Below are positions 40,473 to 49,099 of a stretch of 64,000 bases of DNA, piece by piece. The translations under genes and the position numbers were made by a program. The DNA lies in assembly GCA_029721435.1 (NCBI GenBank), contig CM056573.1, positions 100,555,447 through 100,619,446 of the forward strand, given 5' to 3'. The notes beneath the pieces were generated by a model that saw only the letters and a list, made by a program, of their open reading frames with translations, was not told the DNA's origin and made no database searches. The first letter of the stretch is position 1, and every line of letters begins with the position of its first letter. Origin of the DNA: Gymnothorax reevesii. Taxonomy: Eukaryota > Chordata > Actinopteri > Anguilliformes > Muraenidae.

Positions 40473-43149
40473 TATATAATATACACACATAATATTTATT
40501 TTATTTATTTACTTTATTTATTAGGGCTGTTGCTATAATTAATTGCGATTAATTTAAGCGAATAAAAGTAACTTCCACCAGGAGGGAGACAGACAAGCTT
40601 GCTTATTACCTTTTCTATGACACTCACCTAATGCGGTCATTTGAAATGCTTCCGGGAAGAAAACTGTGATTTGAAGTCCGCTAATTACCAGCAAGGTTGG
40701 ACAGCCTCCATCGCCTTGGCATAATTAGCTTACCTTGAATCAATTCCCATGTACTTTGCCTGACTTGCAATCAAGCCATTTATTCAGCCAACTGACAAAT
40801 CAAAACCAAAATGTGGCCTATAATGATTAAGAAGAGAGAATGAGAACCAGACAGACCTAACCAGGCTGCCGCGTTATATTAAAAGATTTTCAAACTCGTT
40901 AACAATGTACATGTCACGTTCTATACGCTTAAACACCTTCACTGTTGGTTATTTAGATGTTCAAAAGTAAATCAAATCAAGTGCTATGAGTTACATTATT
41001 TTAAAATACTCTCGTTCAATTATCTAATTCCGTGATCGCGGAAATCAGGGTCCTACATTTTCTCTGAATACTCATCCCACTGCGTGAAGGAGAAATGGGA
41101 AAGGACTCCCAATTAATCCGAAAGTTTTCTCTTCACTCGGAATCGGTGAACTCCATGATGACGACCCTATCCCACCAGTCGCAGCAGCGTATTTTTACCC
41201 GTTGTTCTGTGGGGTGGTAGTGACAGGCTGACACCAGTCAGAACTGAGAACAAGTTTAAAACTTGCTGTCGCTCTCTTCTCCCGTCGCTGGATATGAGGT
41301 GGATAAAACCTATCTGCGACGAGATGTTGGCATTTAATAACGCAAAGCCTGCAATTGGTCGCAGTGGTTTTGTGCTGTAAAAAAAAATTAGAAAATTGCG
41401 CCTATTAGATGCCGTTAACAGAGACTAGGGTATTTGTATTTATGTATATAGGGATATGAATTACCAGGTTTCTCTGTGCTTGTAAACGCTGTAGACCGAA
41501 TATGATCAAAACTGGGATAAGGTCCATAACTGGGATACACAAGTCCATGTAAGCATAGTCATTCAATCGCTGTCTGGTACAAATACCTTGTTTACAAATG
41601 TGCTAAATTCGAAAACTGCTTTTTACTCAAGAACTGCTATTCATTCTGGCAACAATTCCATTTGCGCGTTGTATTTGCAAATGCTGGGATGGAGCTCCTT
41701 CATAATCTTGTCTGCTGCTGCCCCACTCGGGATAGAACGGTTCGGGACGTGTATGTATTGTTCGGTTCAAGGCATCCGCAGTAATCAGGATGTCCGCCTG
41801 TGAACTTTTTTTTGCCAAATAAATGAAAAGCATGTTGAAATTGACAATGCTTCCCCTCCTGCTGTACAAAAAACAAACTGAACTCAAAATCGAGATACAC
41901 CAAACAGTGAATTTTGTGCAAACCTAACTGAGAACGGTGACACCAACCCTGTGATGGTCCAAACTGTGAATTTTTAGAACTGTTCCATCCTTGTCATACA
42001 TACAAAACATAGAGTTCAGTCGAATGGGTGCTGCCATTTTGCATGCTGTACATTATGGGGAAACATTGATTTCTCTGTGCTCGTGTTCTTTGCTCAGGCA
42101 CCTCCCGGACTTCTGCTGCATGCTGCGTCTGTCTGAAGGCTGTGGGGATGAAGAAGCTGTGCTCCCAGTGTGAGCGCTCCGTCTGCCCGTCCTGCACCAG
42201 GCAGTGTAATGACTGTGCTGCCCTCTGCTGCTCGGTCTGCACCATAGTAGAGTAAGTCTCTCTTCCTCTGCTGGAGATGATTTCAGAGCTTCTTCCTACT
42301 CCCTTTTCACTGTTCACACTTAACATCAGTTTTTACAGGAACAGCATAGGAGGCAGATCATGAAGCAGGATTAGTTTGCCTGAATAACTGCGCTGAGTAA
42401 AACAAGGAGTAGCAGGCATACTCTTTACATTCTATAGTAATGAGCAAAAATTTTTACTTCATTTTGTAATAAATTGTGTTTGAAGCCAAATCTGTGCTGG
42501 CATTGCAGTTTCATTTAATGTGGAGAAATTTGTTTTGGTAGTTCGTTGGAATTGTCTGTAACACGAGTGGTTTTATTTTTAGCACAAATTGAAAAAAAAA
42601 AAAAAAAAAAAAAAACTCCTAGGCTCATTATCTTTGGCTATCTTTAAATTTGTCATTACTAAATGGCCATTTTTTAAGTGAACATTTCCACAACTAAACC
42701 AATTTCTAGCCAGTTGATTCTTTTTTTGTTTTTTTTTTGTTTTTTTTAAATGCAGTAAAAATATTTGCAGTGTAGTGCAGTAGGAATATGGAACTCCTCA
42801 GGGCATGCCCAGCCATTTCAAACTCTAAAAACATGGCTTAAATGGGTGAATTATCTTTAAACTACTGTAATTAAGATAAAATTACACTTGTTCAAATTCT
42901 GGGATTGCAAATGTGGTTGAAACGCATGCCAGCATGCACAGGGGATCCCCAGGACCAACTTTTAGAACCACTAGACTGAATGACTAGCATGAGGAGCCCA
43001 AACAGGCAGTTTCTCTGAATTTATATTTATTTGCAACTTGGCAAGCTATTATATATTTAAGCTGGTTTTGATGTACGACTAAAACCTTATCCGTTCTCAG
43101 TTACAGTGACCGGTATGACCAAGTACTATGTTGCGACTGCTCAGCGTAG
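18653..43149 (+). CDS. siva1: SIVA apoptosis regulator (whole gene, four coding exons)
   Basis: siva1 encodes the pro-apoptotic adaptor that binds the cytoplasmic tails of TNF-receptor family members such as CD27 in mammals. The join 18653-18773, 28568-28759, 42098-42251, 43101-43149 gives 516 nt, 171 codons plus TAG (human SIVA1 is 175 aa). Introns are GT-AG with phases 1, 1 and 2, and the frame is open throughout. The N-terminus [10 protein letters not shown] matches the human MPKRSCPF start. Residues 41-104 cover the death-domain-homology region, with [11 protein letters not shown] and IIGFDGKL. Residues 113-169 carry 15 cysteines in CxxC-type pairs, equivalent to the B-box-like/zinc-binding tail. 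Introns of 9.8, 13.3 and 0.85 kb are filled with mobile elements. Assignment is by protein recognition, and I see no inactivating change. Confidence 0.93.
19618..19730. repeat. simple TTG/AAC and TTTA repeats, palindromic
   Basis: An AACAACAACAATAATTGTTG palindrome made of complementary AAC and TTG runs is followed by a (TTTA)n stretch, inside the hAT-type element. Confidence 0.8.
20335..22965 (+). repeat. nested repeat with three 0.9-kb tandem units
   Basis: Three diverged units begin with a GGGGGCGCTATAGAGC-like block at about 20645, 21551 and 22454, a period of about 0.9 kb. Each unit repeats, in order, a 'GTGAGTTTT...ATGCTGA' block, a 'CACTTCCTGTTTGGCCAAA' block and a 'GCTGTGGAGCC' block. 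Units 1 and 2 also share 'ATGGCGGACTTCCTGTTGAG'. The left end carries AAAGCTGCAAGCAGC and GGGCCCTCGCACC. The right end has a GAAGAAGAAG run, then CTCGCACCTTCGGTGG and GGGCCCTAATTA. The flanks share AATTA. There is no coding frame. I recall this as a dispersed fish repeat, but cannot name it. Confidence 0.7.
25937..26160 (+). repeat. tRNA-derived SINE
   Basis: Polymerase III-like promoter boxes are visible: an A box in TGGCTCAGTAGTTAAGC (about 25947-25963) and a B box in AAGTTCGAGTCC (about 25990-26001), about 40 bp apart as in a tRNA. A 3' body of about 160 bp follows. There is no cloverleaf 3' end, so this is a SINE rather than a tRNA gene. Confidence 0.6.
27505..27708. repeat. palindromic hAT-like MITE
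   Basis: Two arms of about 65 bp are nearly perfect inverted copies (TGGAGGGCCAAGAGGCTGCA at 27526 and its complement near 27664-27684), separated by about 65 bp. The outer part TTGAACTGGTGCAATGG / CCATGGCACTAGTTTGACG continues the inversion. The right edge GACGCCCCTG is a typical hAT MITE terminus in fish. The left terminus is eroded. Confidence 0.75.
27950..28384 (-). other. unidentified 144-codon ORF in intron 1
   Basis: The ORF runs opposite to siva1, ending 180 bp before exon 2. Its second half is rich in charged residues ([36 protein letters not shown]) and reads more protein-like than its neighbours. I do not recognise a family. It may be part of a mobile-element protein or chance. 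No splice sites or partner frames could be assigned. Confidence 0.2.
28568..28759 (+). CDS. siva1: siva1 coding exon 2
   Basis: The acceptor is TGTTTGTTTTTAG|AA and the donor GCTG|GTGAGA. It encodes residues 41-104, from [14 protein letters not shown] to LLKTGFSAG, the region equivalent to the mammalian death-domain-homology region. '[11 protein letters not shown]' aligns with human 'MLIGPDGRLIR'. Both bordering introns are phase 1, so skipping this 192-nt exon keeps the frame. In human, skipping the equivalent exon makes the SIVA-2 isoform. Confidence 0.92.
29207..29342. repeat. degenerate hAT MITE fragment
   Basis: The left end CAGGGCTATTCAA and the internal 'GTGGGTGCAGGCTTTCATTC' and 'CTGATTCTACTGATCAA' blocks match the class of the MITE at 39695-39899. 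An inverted CTGATTCTACT / AGTAGAATCAG pair lies inside. The right terminus is missing. Confidence 0.55.
29446..29695 (+). mobile_element. 5' fragment of a Tc1-family element
   Basis: The left end resembles the family terminal repeat (TGATTAGCCACAAAATTGAA, ACCACTGACTGGTGACGTCA). A decayed start of a Tc1 transposase follows (ATGGGTGAGCAGAAGGATTT, 'DFDE', 'RLGH'). It is the same family as 4116-4726. The 3' part is missing. Confidence 0.65.
29760..29900 (+). repeat. GC-rich repeat fragment
   Basis: The (CGGG)-rich stretch GGGCGGGTGGGCGGCGGGCG follows GGTATTGCTATCCTTCGTGC. It stands out from its AT-rich surroundings. Similar CCGTCC-rich fragments occur at 34435 and 39370, but identity among the three is not established. 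Confidence 0.35.
30242..31747 (-). mobile_element. complete Tc1 element with intact transposase ORF
   Basis: TA flanks both ends (30240-30241, 31748-31749). The 28-bp terminal inverted repeats are identical at both ends, beginning CTCAGCAACAAAAGTTTCTG. The 1506-bp length is normal for Tc1. Its 337-aa transposase ORF is uninterrupted. This is the least decayed transposon in the window, so it is probably the youngest insertion in the intron-2 stack. Confidence 0.93.
30439..31452 (-). CDS. Tc1/mariner transposase, intact
   Basis: 337 aa, the usual Tc1 size. It catalyses cut-and-paste transposition into TA in the nucleus. The N-terminal paired-like helix-turn-helix covers about residues 4-110: [20 protein letters not shown], then the GRPR linker at 56-59, then a second HTH ending at [13 protein letters not shown]. 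The catalytic triad is complete: D149 (LFTDESRF), D239 (LQHDNARPH) and E274 (SPIEHLWD), with 34 residues between D239 and E274 (DD34E). The [10 protein letters not shown] glycine-rich motif is at about 184-193. There are no internal stops. The ORF lies opposite to siva1 and occupies most of the element. Whether it is expressed is unknown. Confidence 0.95.
   Translation of the reverse strand: MPRLSENDRWRAIGMIESGTSQREVAHRLNVHRNTIWNLWQRHQQTRHVRDRPRSGRPRVTTPRQDNWIRTTHLRNRFQPATITARTIPGLRRLSAQTIRHRLRHFGIVPRRPARRPILTVQHRRLRLQWAQQHRRWIQRQWDLVLFTDESRFMLNRCDGRLRVYRRRGERYANNCVQEFDRFGGGSVMIWGGITARNRTDLLVIDGNLTGQRYRDEVLRPLVVPFLMQHGPGITLQHDNARPHVARIVQQYLMQQHVNVLPWPARSPDMSPIEHLWDEMDRRLRRLDNPPATLQELRQRLRQIWNDIPQQFLAHLIRSMRRRCVACIMARESHIRY
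34430..34530 (+). repeat. CCGTCC-rich repeat segment
   Basis: It reads GCGGGGGGTATATAGCGG, then CCGTCCGTCC runs, then 'GGTCATATCTCAAAAACCG' and 'ACCCAAACTTTGTACAAT'. The same layout (GGGGGATATAG, CCGTCC run, 'CAGAAACTACTACAGAT', 'ACCAAATTTGGTGTG') is seen at 39340-39470. It joins directly to the peptidase-like ORF. Confidence 0.5.
34531..34917 (+). pseudogene. fragment resembling a viral-tegument-type (C76-like) cysteine peptidase
   Basis: A 128-codon open frame whose pattern is a beta-strand pair [16 protein letters not shown], then [20 protein letters not shown], then [20 protein letters not shown]. This matches the second half of the ubiquitin-specific peptidase fold often seen in fish mobile-element proteins, where FD-S-H-SRD supplies catalytic Asp and His. 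Here the His position is Leu (FDSLSRD), so the fragment would be inactive even if made. The N-terminal catalytic Cys region is absent. The family call is from pattern memory. The frame starts right after a CCGTCC repeat, so it is 5' truncated. Confidence 0.45.
36622..37668 (-). mobile_element. Tc1/mariner element, 5' truncated (same family as 51385-52992)
   Basis: It begins at a TA with CCCAAAACCAGTGAAGTTGG and aligns closely with 51385-52430. It lacks the other terminal repeat, because similarity stops at about 37668. Minus orientation. Confidence 0.85.
36851..37652 (-). pseudogene. Tc1 transposase, C-terminal part
   Basis: The ORF at 37252-36851 (133 codons) has [17 protein letters not shown] and '[18 protein letters not shown]', giving the last Asp and the Glu of the DD34E triad. 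Upstream, 37652-37428 carries the preceding third in other frames. The N-terminus is deleted. Confidence 0.85.
37990..38106. repeat. hAT MITE terminus rich in TATCGG
   Basis: It reads ATCGGTATCAGTATCGGATA...TATCGTCCATCCCTA, the end of a common fish hAT repeat (CTAGGGATGGACGAT on the complement). Its other arm is probably the 'CGATACCGGCTATCGTTACC' fragment at about 36572-36592, so the truncated Tc1 lies within it. Confidence 0.6.
38322..38810. other. unassigned intron sequence
   Basis: No coding pattern or delimited repeat was seen. It may be the 3' noncoding part of the large hAT element. Confidence 0.4.
38840..39310 (+). repeat. tandem repeat, about 145-bp unit, three copies plus partial
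   Basis: Units start with TTGTCCGGGCCAGTACTCTG at about 38853, 38999 and 39141, with a partial at about 39288. Each contains 'CTTCACCAAATTTGGTAT', 'GACCCATAGATGT', 'CAGGTTTTTT' and 'GACCTTTGACCTTAG'. Spacing is about 142-147 bp. Confidence 0.85.
39330..39530 (+). repeat. CCGTCC-containing dispersed repeat
   Basis: It reads ATTATCCCCCGCCAACACGA, GGGGGATATAGG, CCGTCCGTCC runs, then CCAAATTTGGTGTGTAGCTT and GGCGGGGGATGT. The inverted CCCCCGCCAA / TTGGCGGGGG pair (about 39332 and 39513) marks its ends. It is related in layout to 34430-34530. Confidence 0.55.
39695..39899. mobile_element. 205-bp hAT MITE
   Basis: The exact 8-bp duplication GCTTAGGG flanks it (39687-39694 and 39900-39907). The termini are CAGGGGTGTCCTATC at the left and the complement of CAGGGGAGTCCAATC at the right. 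It is complete and noncoding. Confidence 0.92.
40168..40470. repeat. GT/GTAT/AT microsatellite, about 300 bp
   Basis: Mixed (GT)n, (GTAT)n and (AT)n runs are continuous over 300 bp in siva1 intron 2. The long open frames on both strands here are artefacts of the repeat. Confidence 0.95.
42098..42251 (+). CDS. siva1: siva1 coding exon 3
   Basis: The acceptor is TTTGCTCAG|GC and the donor TAGA|GTAAGT, the strongest donor of the gene. It encodes residues 105-155 plus two bases, including [32 protein letters not shown] and [10 protein letters not shown]. Twelve of the 15 C-terminal cysteines are here, aligned with the human B-box-like/zinc-finger region. Confidence 0.92.
42252..43100 (+). other. 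siva1: siva1 intron 3 (849 bp)
   Basis: Starts GTAAGT and ends CCGTTCTCAG. It holds an A run at about 42589-42616 and T-rich stretches, but no delimited element. This is the only siva1 intron not invaded by a recognisable transposon. Confidence 0.88.
43101..43149 (+). CDS. siva1: siva1 coding exon 4 and stop
   Basis: It completes codon 156 (Asp) and encodes [15 protein letters not shown], then TAG at 43147-43149. Human SIVA1 ends CSDMYEKVLCTSCAMFET, so the fish protein is three residues shorter at the C-terminus but keeps the last cysteine cluster. Confidence 0.92.
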
Positions 43150-43325
43150 CTGAGGGGACCGATGAAGACCAGCTTTGAATCTGCCGGCCTTTTTTAATGT
43201 CATTTTTGTTTTTTTTTTTTGTTTTTTTTTTGTTTGTTTTTTTTAATGCATGACTGTACAGTTGAGACGTGTAAATACTTTTTTTTTTTAGGTTTCCTTA
43301 ATAAATTTATGAAATGTCCTGTTGG
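43150..43325 (+). terminator. siva1: siva1 3' UTR with polyadenylation signal
   Basis: A canonical AATAAA is at 43300-43305, about 150 bp after the stop. T-rich runs precede it. Cleavage probably falls near 43320-43330. Confidence 0.7.
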
Positions 43326-46300
43326 TTGTTGTATTCCTGAAATTCTTCGTAGTCTTTTTGTATTATAATTTCACTATTGCACAAGGATTGTTCCATCTCA
43401 AGTGTCATTGCATGGATAGACCTTGCAAAATCTGCAAAAAGTGATTGTTTGCGAGGTCAACGGAATTAGTTTAAATTCCTACCATAAACTGGTCCTGGGC
43501 TTGAATCAAGGCAGGTAAAATTGGTTAATAATTACTTTATTCAAGAGTAAGGGGAAGTAAGCCTTCCAATGCATTTCTTATGCAAATTTTTGATTACATT
43601 GAGAAACTTTGCCAATTTTTGGCACAATACTTGCTGATAAATGCACTTTGCTTATAGGTATACTGCAGCAGACATCCTAAGCTTTCTATAAAAAATATAT
43701 GTTGCATAATGCCAGGCATTGTGGCTTTAACCCCTGAAAGGTTAACCCCTCAAAATCCTAAATTAATGCCATATTCAACTGCCACAGGGAGTTGGGTGAT
43801 GGTTTTCTCAGAGGAGCAAGTCCAAGTGTCATTTGATCATTCAAAAAAGTAAATTTTGCCACTCATTTCAGTTTTGATACGGAGCACTTTGACCCTGTGT
43901 CCTTATACTTGTCCACAAGCCGTAATACCTTGTGGCAGAATGTGACTGAGGATGACTTAAAAATGCCTGCTAGCCCATGGAGAGGCAGGTCAAGGTCATC
44001 CTTCATCTTAACAGCCCCACCACCACGTCACCTGCTTCTCAACTGGCTCCACCGCAGCAACAGTGTTGGACTGCCCAGCCTATTGGGTTGCAGGACTCTT
44101 TGTCCCCGAGGACTTTTCTTCCCTGGGCTTTTCGTCCCTGAGGACTTTTCTTCCCTGAATTTTTTTTGTCCCCTAATTATGAAAAAATGTGCCACCGTTG
44201 CTCACAGACGGATGGACATACGGACGATGGACAGATTGCCATGATATAAGGGGTAGGTTTAGGGCTAGAGATGGGGACAGGGAAAGTGTTATAATGCAGG
44301 CGGAAGTCAAAACATGATTGGGGATGAACATCCAGGGACGAAGAGTCTGAGGACGAAAAGTTCATGGAGACAAAAATTCCAGGGGGCTGAAGAGTCTTTT
44401 AGCCCTGTTATTGACACTTGACATGCATTCCAAGCAGCTGCTTTTAAAACGGCGGCCATGGCTGCTGGCAGTGACGAATCCCAGGGCTCTATGGCAATAA
44501 AATGCGGGTTTTTCAATGTCTGCCATTGCATGCGGTGTAATGAAGAAATATCCAAAAGAGAATAGTTGTATTGCTTTGAGAAAGTGTGACAAGTCAATTC
44601 AAAGCCATCTTTCAGGGCTGAAAGTTCCTCTTGGCAAGAACATGGAGAGAAGGGCCCACAACTTCCACTGGAGAAGGAGTGTGACCTCAATGCACTGTGC
44701 TGGGCTTTTCCATGCTGTTTACAAGGACATCACTATCTGTCCAGCACATAGATAGAAGCTTGCCCTTGACTCCATTCAAGTCTTCGGCCACGTCAAGAAT
44801 ACTCAATTTGGGCATTGATGTCAAAAATGTTTATTTGGAACGTTTTACTGCCAATTGGATCAGGAAGGTACTTGCGAATGTATTACTGGTGGTAGGCCTA
44901 AATTTGAATGAATACCATGACAACTCTCAGCCGCATGCATTGATGCAGCCACATCGTTATCCCATGGGCAAAAAGTAGCCTGATCAACCGCAAGGTCTAT
45001 GAGTAGAGCCTGGGAGGAAGGAAAGCCCTGGGTCGGTGGCGAAGAAAATCAAAGCCCATTTTGTGAAGGACTGGCTGACTACTCAGCAGGTTTAAAGCTA
45101 TTTTTCCCGTCTCTGTCCAACAGTGTGTGGCCACTTGACCAAGGATAATACTGACACTCCTTTAGATGACTAGCAACTGTTTGCCTCCTCCATGACAACA
45201 GGATCGTGACTATGGGCAAAGGTCATCAAACCGGTGGATGTGTGAACTCTTAGAAATTCTGAAAGATTTCACATGTATCATGCCTATTGGTTGACACTGT
45301 GGATACTTTGGTTGCCTAGTAATGTTTTGTTCATTCTTGCTGTGATTGTCTATGGTACCATTATGATTATTGGCTGAACTTGGTCATACCCTCATAATCT
45401 TTTTTGGGGGGAGTTCCAACACCTGTTGTGCCCATAACTGCTCTATACATTTGTTCCTACATATACTGAAAATAAAGATAAATTTTGAAAGATCTTTTTG
45501 TTCTTAACTTCCTCTTGCTGGCAACTCTGGTTGGTCTGGTAGTTGCTGCCATTCAAGGCCAGTCATTCTGGAATTGTTTGGTAATAGAAAGCGGCACCAC
45601 TTCTGCTAACATGGTTAAGTCCGAGACTGCCTCATTATTGGACTCTATTTTGACGAACCCTAACGTTTGAAACAAGCCAAAACAAGGTGTTATGGTCTAT
45701 ATTGAGTTGTTGCCAATTTGTTCTTTGAGAAAGAAATTAGTCAAAGACAGTCTGTGCCATATGAAAGATTTATGGAATACTGGGTTTTGCATGGAAAAAT
45801 GCCTGGCACGCCCCTTTCCCAGGGAAATGGTCATATTTATGATAGAATACCCTTAGTTTAATTGTGTTGGCATTATAATTGAATGGATAAGGGCAGGGCA
45901 CATAATATAACATTGGCATTGTTGATTGTTTAGTGTACAGGTTTACAGTTCCACATACAGAACATGGGTGGTAGCACTGCAAGATAACGAAATATTCTCA
46001 TTTGTGGGGCTACTACAAAGTACTGAGTAGAGTGGCAAGTTCTTTTTATTTTTCTGATTATGAAAGAACAAGTCATTGGCTACTATTTCCACCATGGTTC
46101 GTAGTTTCTACCACTGTGGCAGACGACTTAAGCTGATGAATAGGCCTATACACAATTCCAAATTTTGGGGTAGGGGAAATATCTTGACCCATAACTGGCA
46201 TATTTGGCAATACTTTTTGATCATTCTCAGCAGTTGGATAGGGCATCCTATGTGTTACATTCACACAAAGGGGCAATGCTGAAGGTTTAGCCGTTTTATT

Positions 46301-46689
46301 TGGAGGAAGATCTAAATTAACCCCTTGAAAATCCTGTTCAGAATCCGTTTTTTGGGGAGATTACTACTTCAAAACAAAAGGGATGATGCTCATATTGTAG
46401 GTTCATTCATAACTTGGTAAGGTGCACGAGTATACCAAATATCAGTAAAATCGTATACCAAATATCAGTAAAATCGGCTGACCCTGGGTTATCACCCTTT
46501 CTTTGCTGAGTCTATCCATGCAAGGACACTTAAATCACTTTGTTTTCCAACTGAATTTCAGGTAACTACAAAAGTATTTAATTATGATTGACGCATGTAT
46601 GATATTCCCATTTTCATTTTGAACAGGATTACTTTTGACCTGGAATGTAGAGCAGCAATAAGAATGAAGAAGATGTGTGCTGTAGGTTG
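43326..46689. other. 3.4 kb without a recognised gene
   Basis: Bases 44095-44400 form an imperfect fold-back of GGACTTTTCTTCCCTG / GGGACGAAGAGTCTGAGGAC motifs, an old palindromic repeat. AATAAAG occurs at about 45471 after an unassigned stretch. A 25-bp tandem duplication (GTATACCAAATATCAG...) lies at 46429-46478. ORFs up to 127 codons show no domain. No akt1-like coding sequence, the neighbour of human SIVA1, was recognised. Confidence 0.45.
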
Positions 46690-47373
46690 CAGAGCACTGT
46701 GCGGGGTAGTCACACCCGCAGGCAGCCCGCAGACAACCATGCGGGCGCGGATGTGGGTGTAGATGTCTAAAAACTGCGGGTGCAATTAAAGTACTTGCGG
46801 GTATTGGGAGCACAAAATATAATGTGTGGGTAACTGCGGGTGTAACTGTAAAAAAACGTGGGTGCTGGTGCGGGTAAGGAATTTTCCTGCCGGCACAGGT
46901 GTGGGTGTACAACTGCCGGTGCAGGTGCGGGTGCATGAGCATACACCCGCGCAGTGCTCTGGAAGCCAGAAAGGTTGGCTAATTGCAATAAGTTGTATGG
47001 GCGAATGTGCTTTCTGCAGATCTGGTCAGGTCAATGTTTTGGCTAATTACCATGTAGATTTGAAACTGCTGTTCGGGCAGGTGACTGTTGTCAGACATGT
47101 GTTTGTTGAGCATGAGGTGTGAGATGAATGGCTCCTGCCACTACTTGGAATGTTTATTGAGCACATATGATTTTGGAAAGATGTGCGTGTAGCAATTTTT
47201 TTGCGGAACCCGCACCCGCAACACCTGAATCTGCGCCCGCCCCACACCTGCTCCTGTTTTTCATATTGGACCCACACCCGCCCCACATCCACGATACTTC
47301 TGTTGCGGGCACCCGCAATTGCCCGCACCCGCAGGCTTCCCACACCCGCGCAGGCTACCCATGCAGACCTCTG
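46690..47373. mobile_element. hAT MITE-type element rich in GCGGGTG
   Basis: The exact 8-bp duplication GTAGGTTG flanks it (46682-46689, 47374-47381). The left end is CAGAGCACTGTGCGGG; the complement of the right end is CAGAGGTCTGCATGGG. An internal inverted copy of the left end (CGCGCAGTGCTCTG, to about 46961) suggests a smaller element inside or a rearranged one. The CCCGCA/TGCGGG wording makes long spurious ORFs. No protein is encoded. Confidence 0.88.
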
Positions 47374-47509
47374 GTAGGTTGGTATTAGTGACAGATTTTA
47401 GTCACCAGGAGGTGGCAGTAAGCTTCTATCTGTACATGCAGGAAAAATTAATCCTTATGACTGGATGAGGGCTGATGCGAACACCTAAATATTAAAGGCT
47501 TTTTTATTA

Positions 47510-49094
47510 CAACCCCAATTCCAAAATAGTTGGGACGAAGTGTAATTTGTGAATAAAATCAAAATGCAATGACTTTCAGATCACATGAGCCAATATGTTG
47601 TTTACAATAGAACATGGATAACATTTCAAATGTTGGAACTGAGACTTTTTACATTTTTATCCACAAAATGAGCTTAGTTCAAATTTTCTGGCTGCAACAG
47701 GTGTCAAAAAAGTTGGGACACTGGCGAAAAAGGGATTAATACATATGAGAATCAGCTAAAAGATTATTTAGCAAGTAATTAACTGGCATCAAGAGTGTAA
47801 CATGATTGGCTATAAAAGGGATGTCTTTGAGAGGCTCAGTCTCAGAAGTAAAGATGGCCCGAGGTTCTGCAACCTGTGAAGGCTTGTAAAAAAAAAAAGT
47901 GTGGAATACTTTAAAAACAATATTCCTCAACATCAAATTGCAAATGCTTTGAAGGTCTCATCATCAACAGTGCATAACATCATCAAAAGATTCAGAGAAA
48001 CTGGAAAAATCTCTGTGCCTAAGGGACAAGACCGAAGACCTTTATTGGATGCCCGTGATCTTTGAGCCCTCAGACGCCACTGCATCACTCGCCGGCATGA
48101 TTCTGTCATTGACATTACTAAATGGGTCCAGGAATACTCCAAGAAATCGCTGTCTATAAACACAGTCCGCCGTGCCATCCACAGATGCCAGCCAAAACTC
48201 TATCTTGCAAAAAGGAAGCCATTGTTGTGCATGATCCAGAAGTGCCACCGTGTTCTGTGGGCCGAGGCTCATTTAAAATGGACTGTAGCAAAGTGGCGAA
48301 GTGTCCTGTGGTCAGACGAGTCCAAATATGACATTCTTGTTGGAAATCATAGGTGTCGTGTCCTGCGGGCTAATAAGGACAAAGACCACCCCTCTTGTTA
48401 TCAGCTTTCAGTTCAAAAGCCAGCATCTCCGATGGTATGGGGATGCATTAATACATATGGTTTGGGACACTTGCATGTTTTAAAAAGCATCATGAATGCT
48501 GAAAGGTGTATAAAGGTTTTAGTGCAACTTATGTTCCCCTCCAGACAACATCTATTCCTGGGAAGGCCTTGTGTATTTCAGAAGGACAGTGCAAAACCAC
48601 ATACTGCAGCTATTACAACAGCTTGGCGTCATAGTAGAAGAGTCTGTGTACTGAACTGGCCTGCCTGCAGTCCTGATCTTTCACCAATTGAGAACATTTG
48701 GCGCATAATTAAGCAAAAAGTTCGACAAAGGAGACCCAAAACTCTCCAGCAGTTGGAAGCCTGTATTAAACAAGAGTGGGATCACATTCCAATGGCAAAA
48801 TTCAAGAACCTTGTCTCCTCAATGCCCAGATGCCTCCACTTTGTGTTACAAAGAAGAGGGGATGCTACGCAATGTAAACAGGCCCCTGTCCCAACTTTTT
48901 TGAGACATGTAGCAGCCATCAAATTTGAAATGGGTGCATTTTGTGGATAAAATTGTAAAATTTATCAGTTTTAACATTTGCTATGTTATCTCTGTTCTAT
49001 TGTGAATAAAATACTGGCTGGTGTGATTTGAAAGTCATTGCGTGATTTTATTCACAATTTACACTTTGTCCCAACTATTTCGGAATTGTGGTTG
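47510..49094 (+). mobile_element. full-length Tc1/mariner element, recently inactivated
   Basis: TA flanks it (47508-47509, 49095-49096). The long inverted repeats begin CAACCCCAATTCCAAAATAG on the left and CAACCACAATTCCGAAATAG on the complement of the right, and similarity continues for about 150 bp. It encodes a nearly complete transposase. Fragments of the same family occur at 12799-12983 and, more distantly, at 1807-3217. Confidence 0.92.
47854..48950 (+). pseudogene. Tc1 transposase with few lesions
   Basis: The start MARGSATCEGL is followed by a frameshift at the A-run 47888-47898. The frame then continues through the HTH (FKNNIPQHQIANALKVSSST) and is broken only by TGA at 48063-48065, where other family members have an Arg codon, a likely CpG-decay change of CGA. 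From there the frame is open to 48950. [15 protein letters not shown] and SPIENIW supply the DD34E triad with 34 residues between the last two; the usual D-N after the second Asp is D-S. Two lesions plus this change suggest recent death. Confidence 0.88.
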
Positions 49095-49099
49095 TAGAC

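Larger units (their letters stand above)
28760..42097 (+). other. siva1: siva1 intron 2 (13.3 kb)
   Basis: Starts GTGAGA and ends TTTGCTCAG. It is largely a stack of hAT and Tc1 elements (29207-38321), a tandem repeat, a MITE and a long microsatellite. 40500-42097 shows no recognised gene or delimited element. Confidence 0.88.

Noticed and set aside
40111..40492. Long open frames on both strands (up to 122 codons)
   Set aside because: They are pure Cys/Val/Tyr or His/Thr/Ile repeats generated by the GT/AT microsatellite, not genes.
44430..45480. Possible downstream gene or processed pseudogene (79- and 93-codon ORFs, AATAAAG near 45471)
   Set aside because: No recognised protein, no splice pattern and stops in every long frame. 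The akt1 gene expected next to SIVA1 in mammals was not recognised.
46535..47388. ORFs rich in His/Pro or Gly/Cys
   Set aside because: They arise from the CCCGCA/TGCGGG wording of a hAT MITE and appear in several frames at once.
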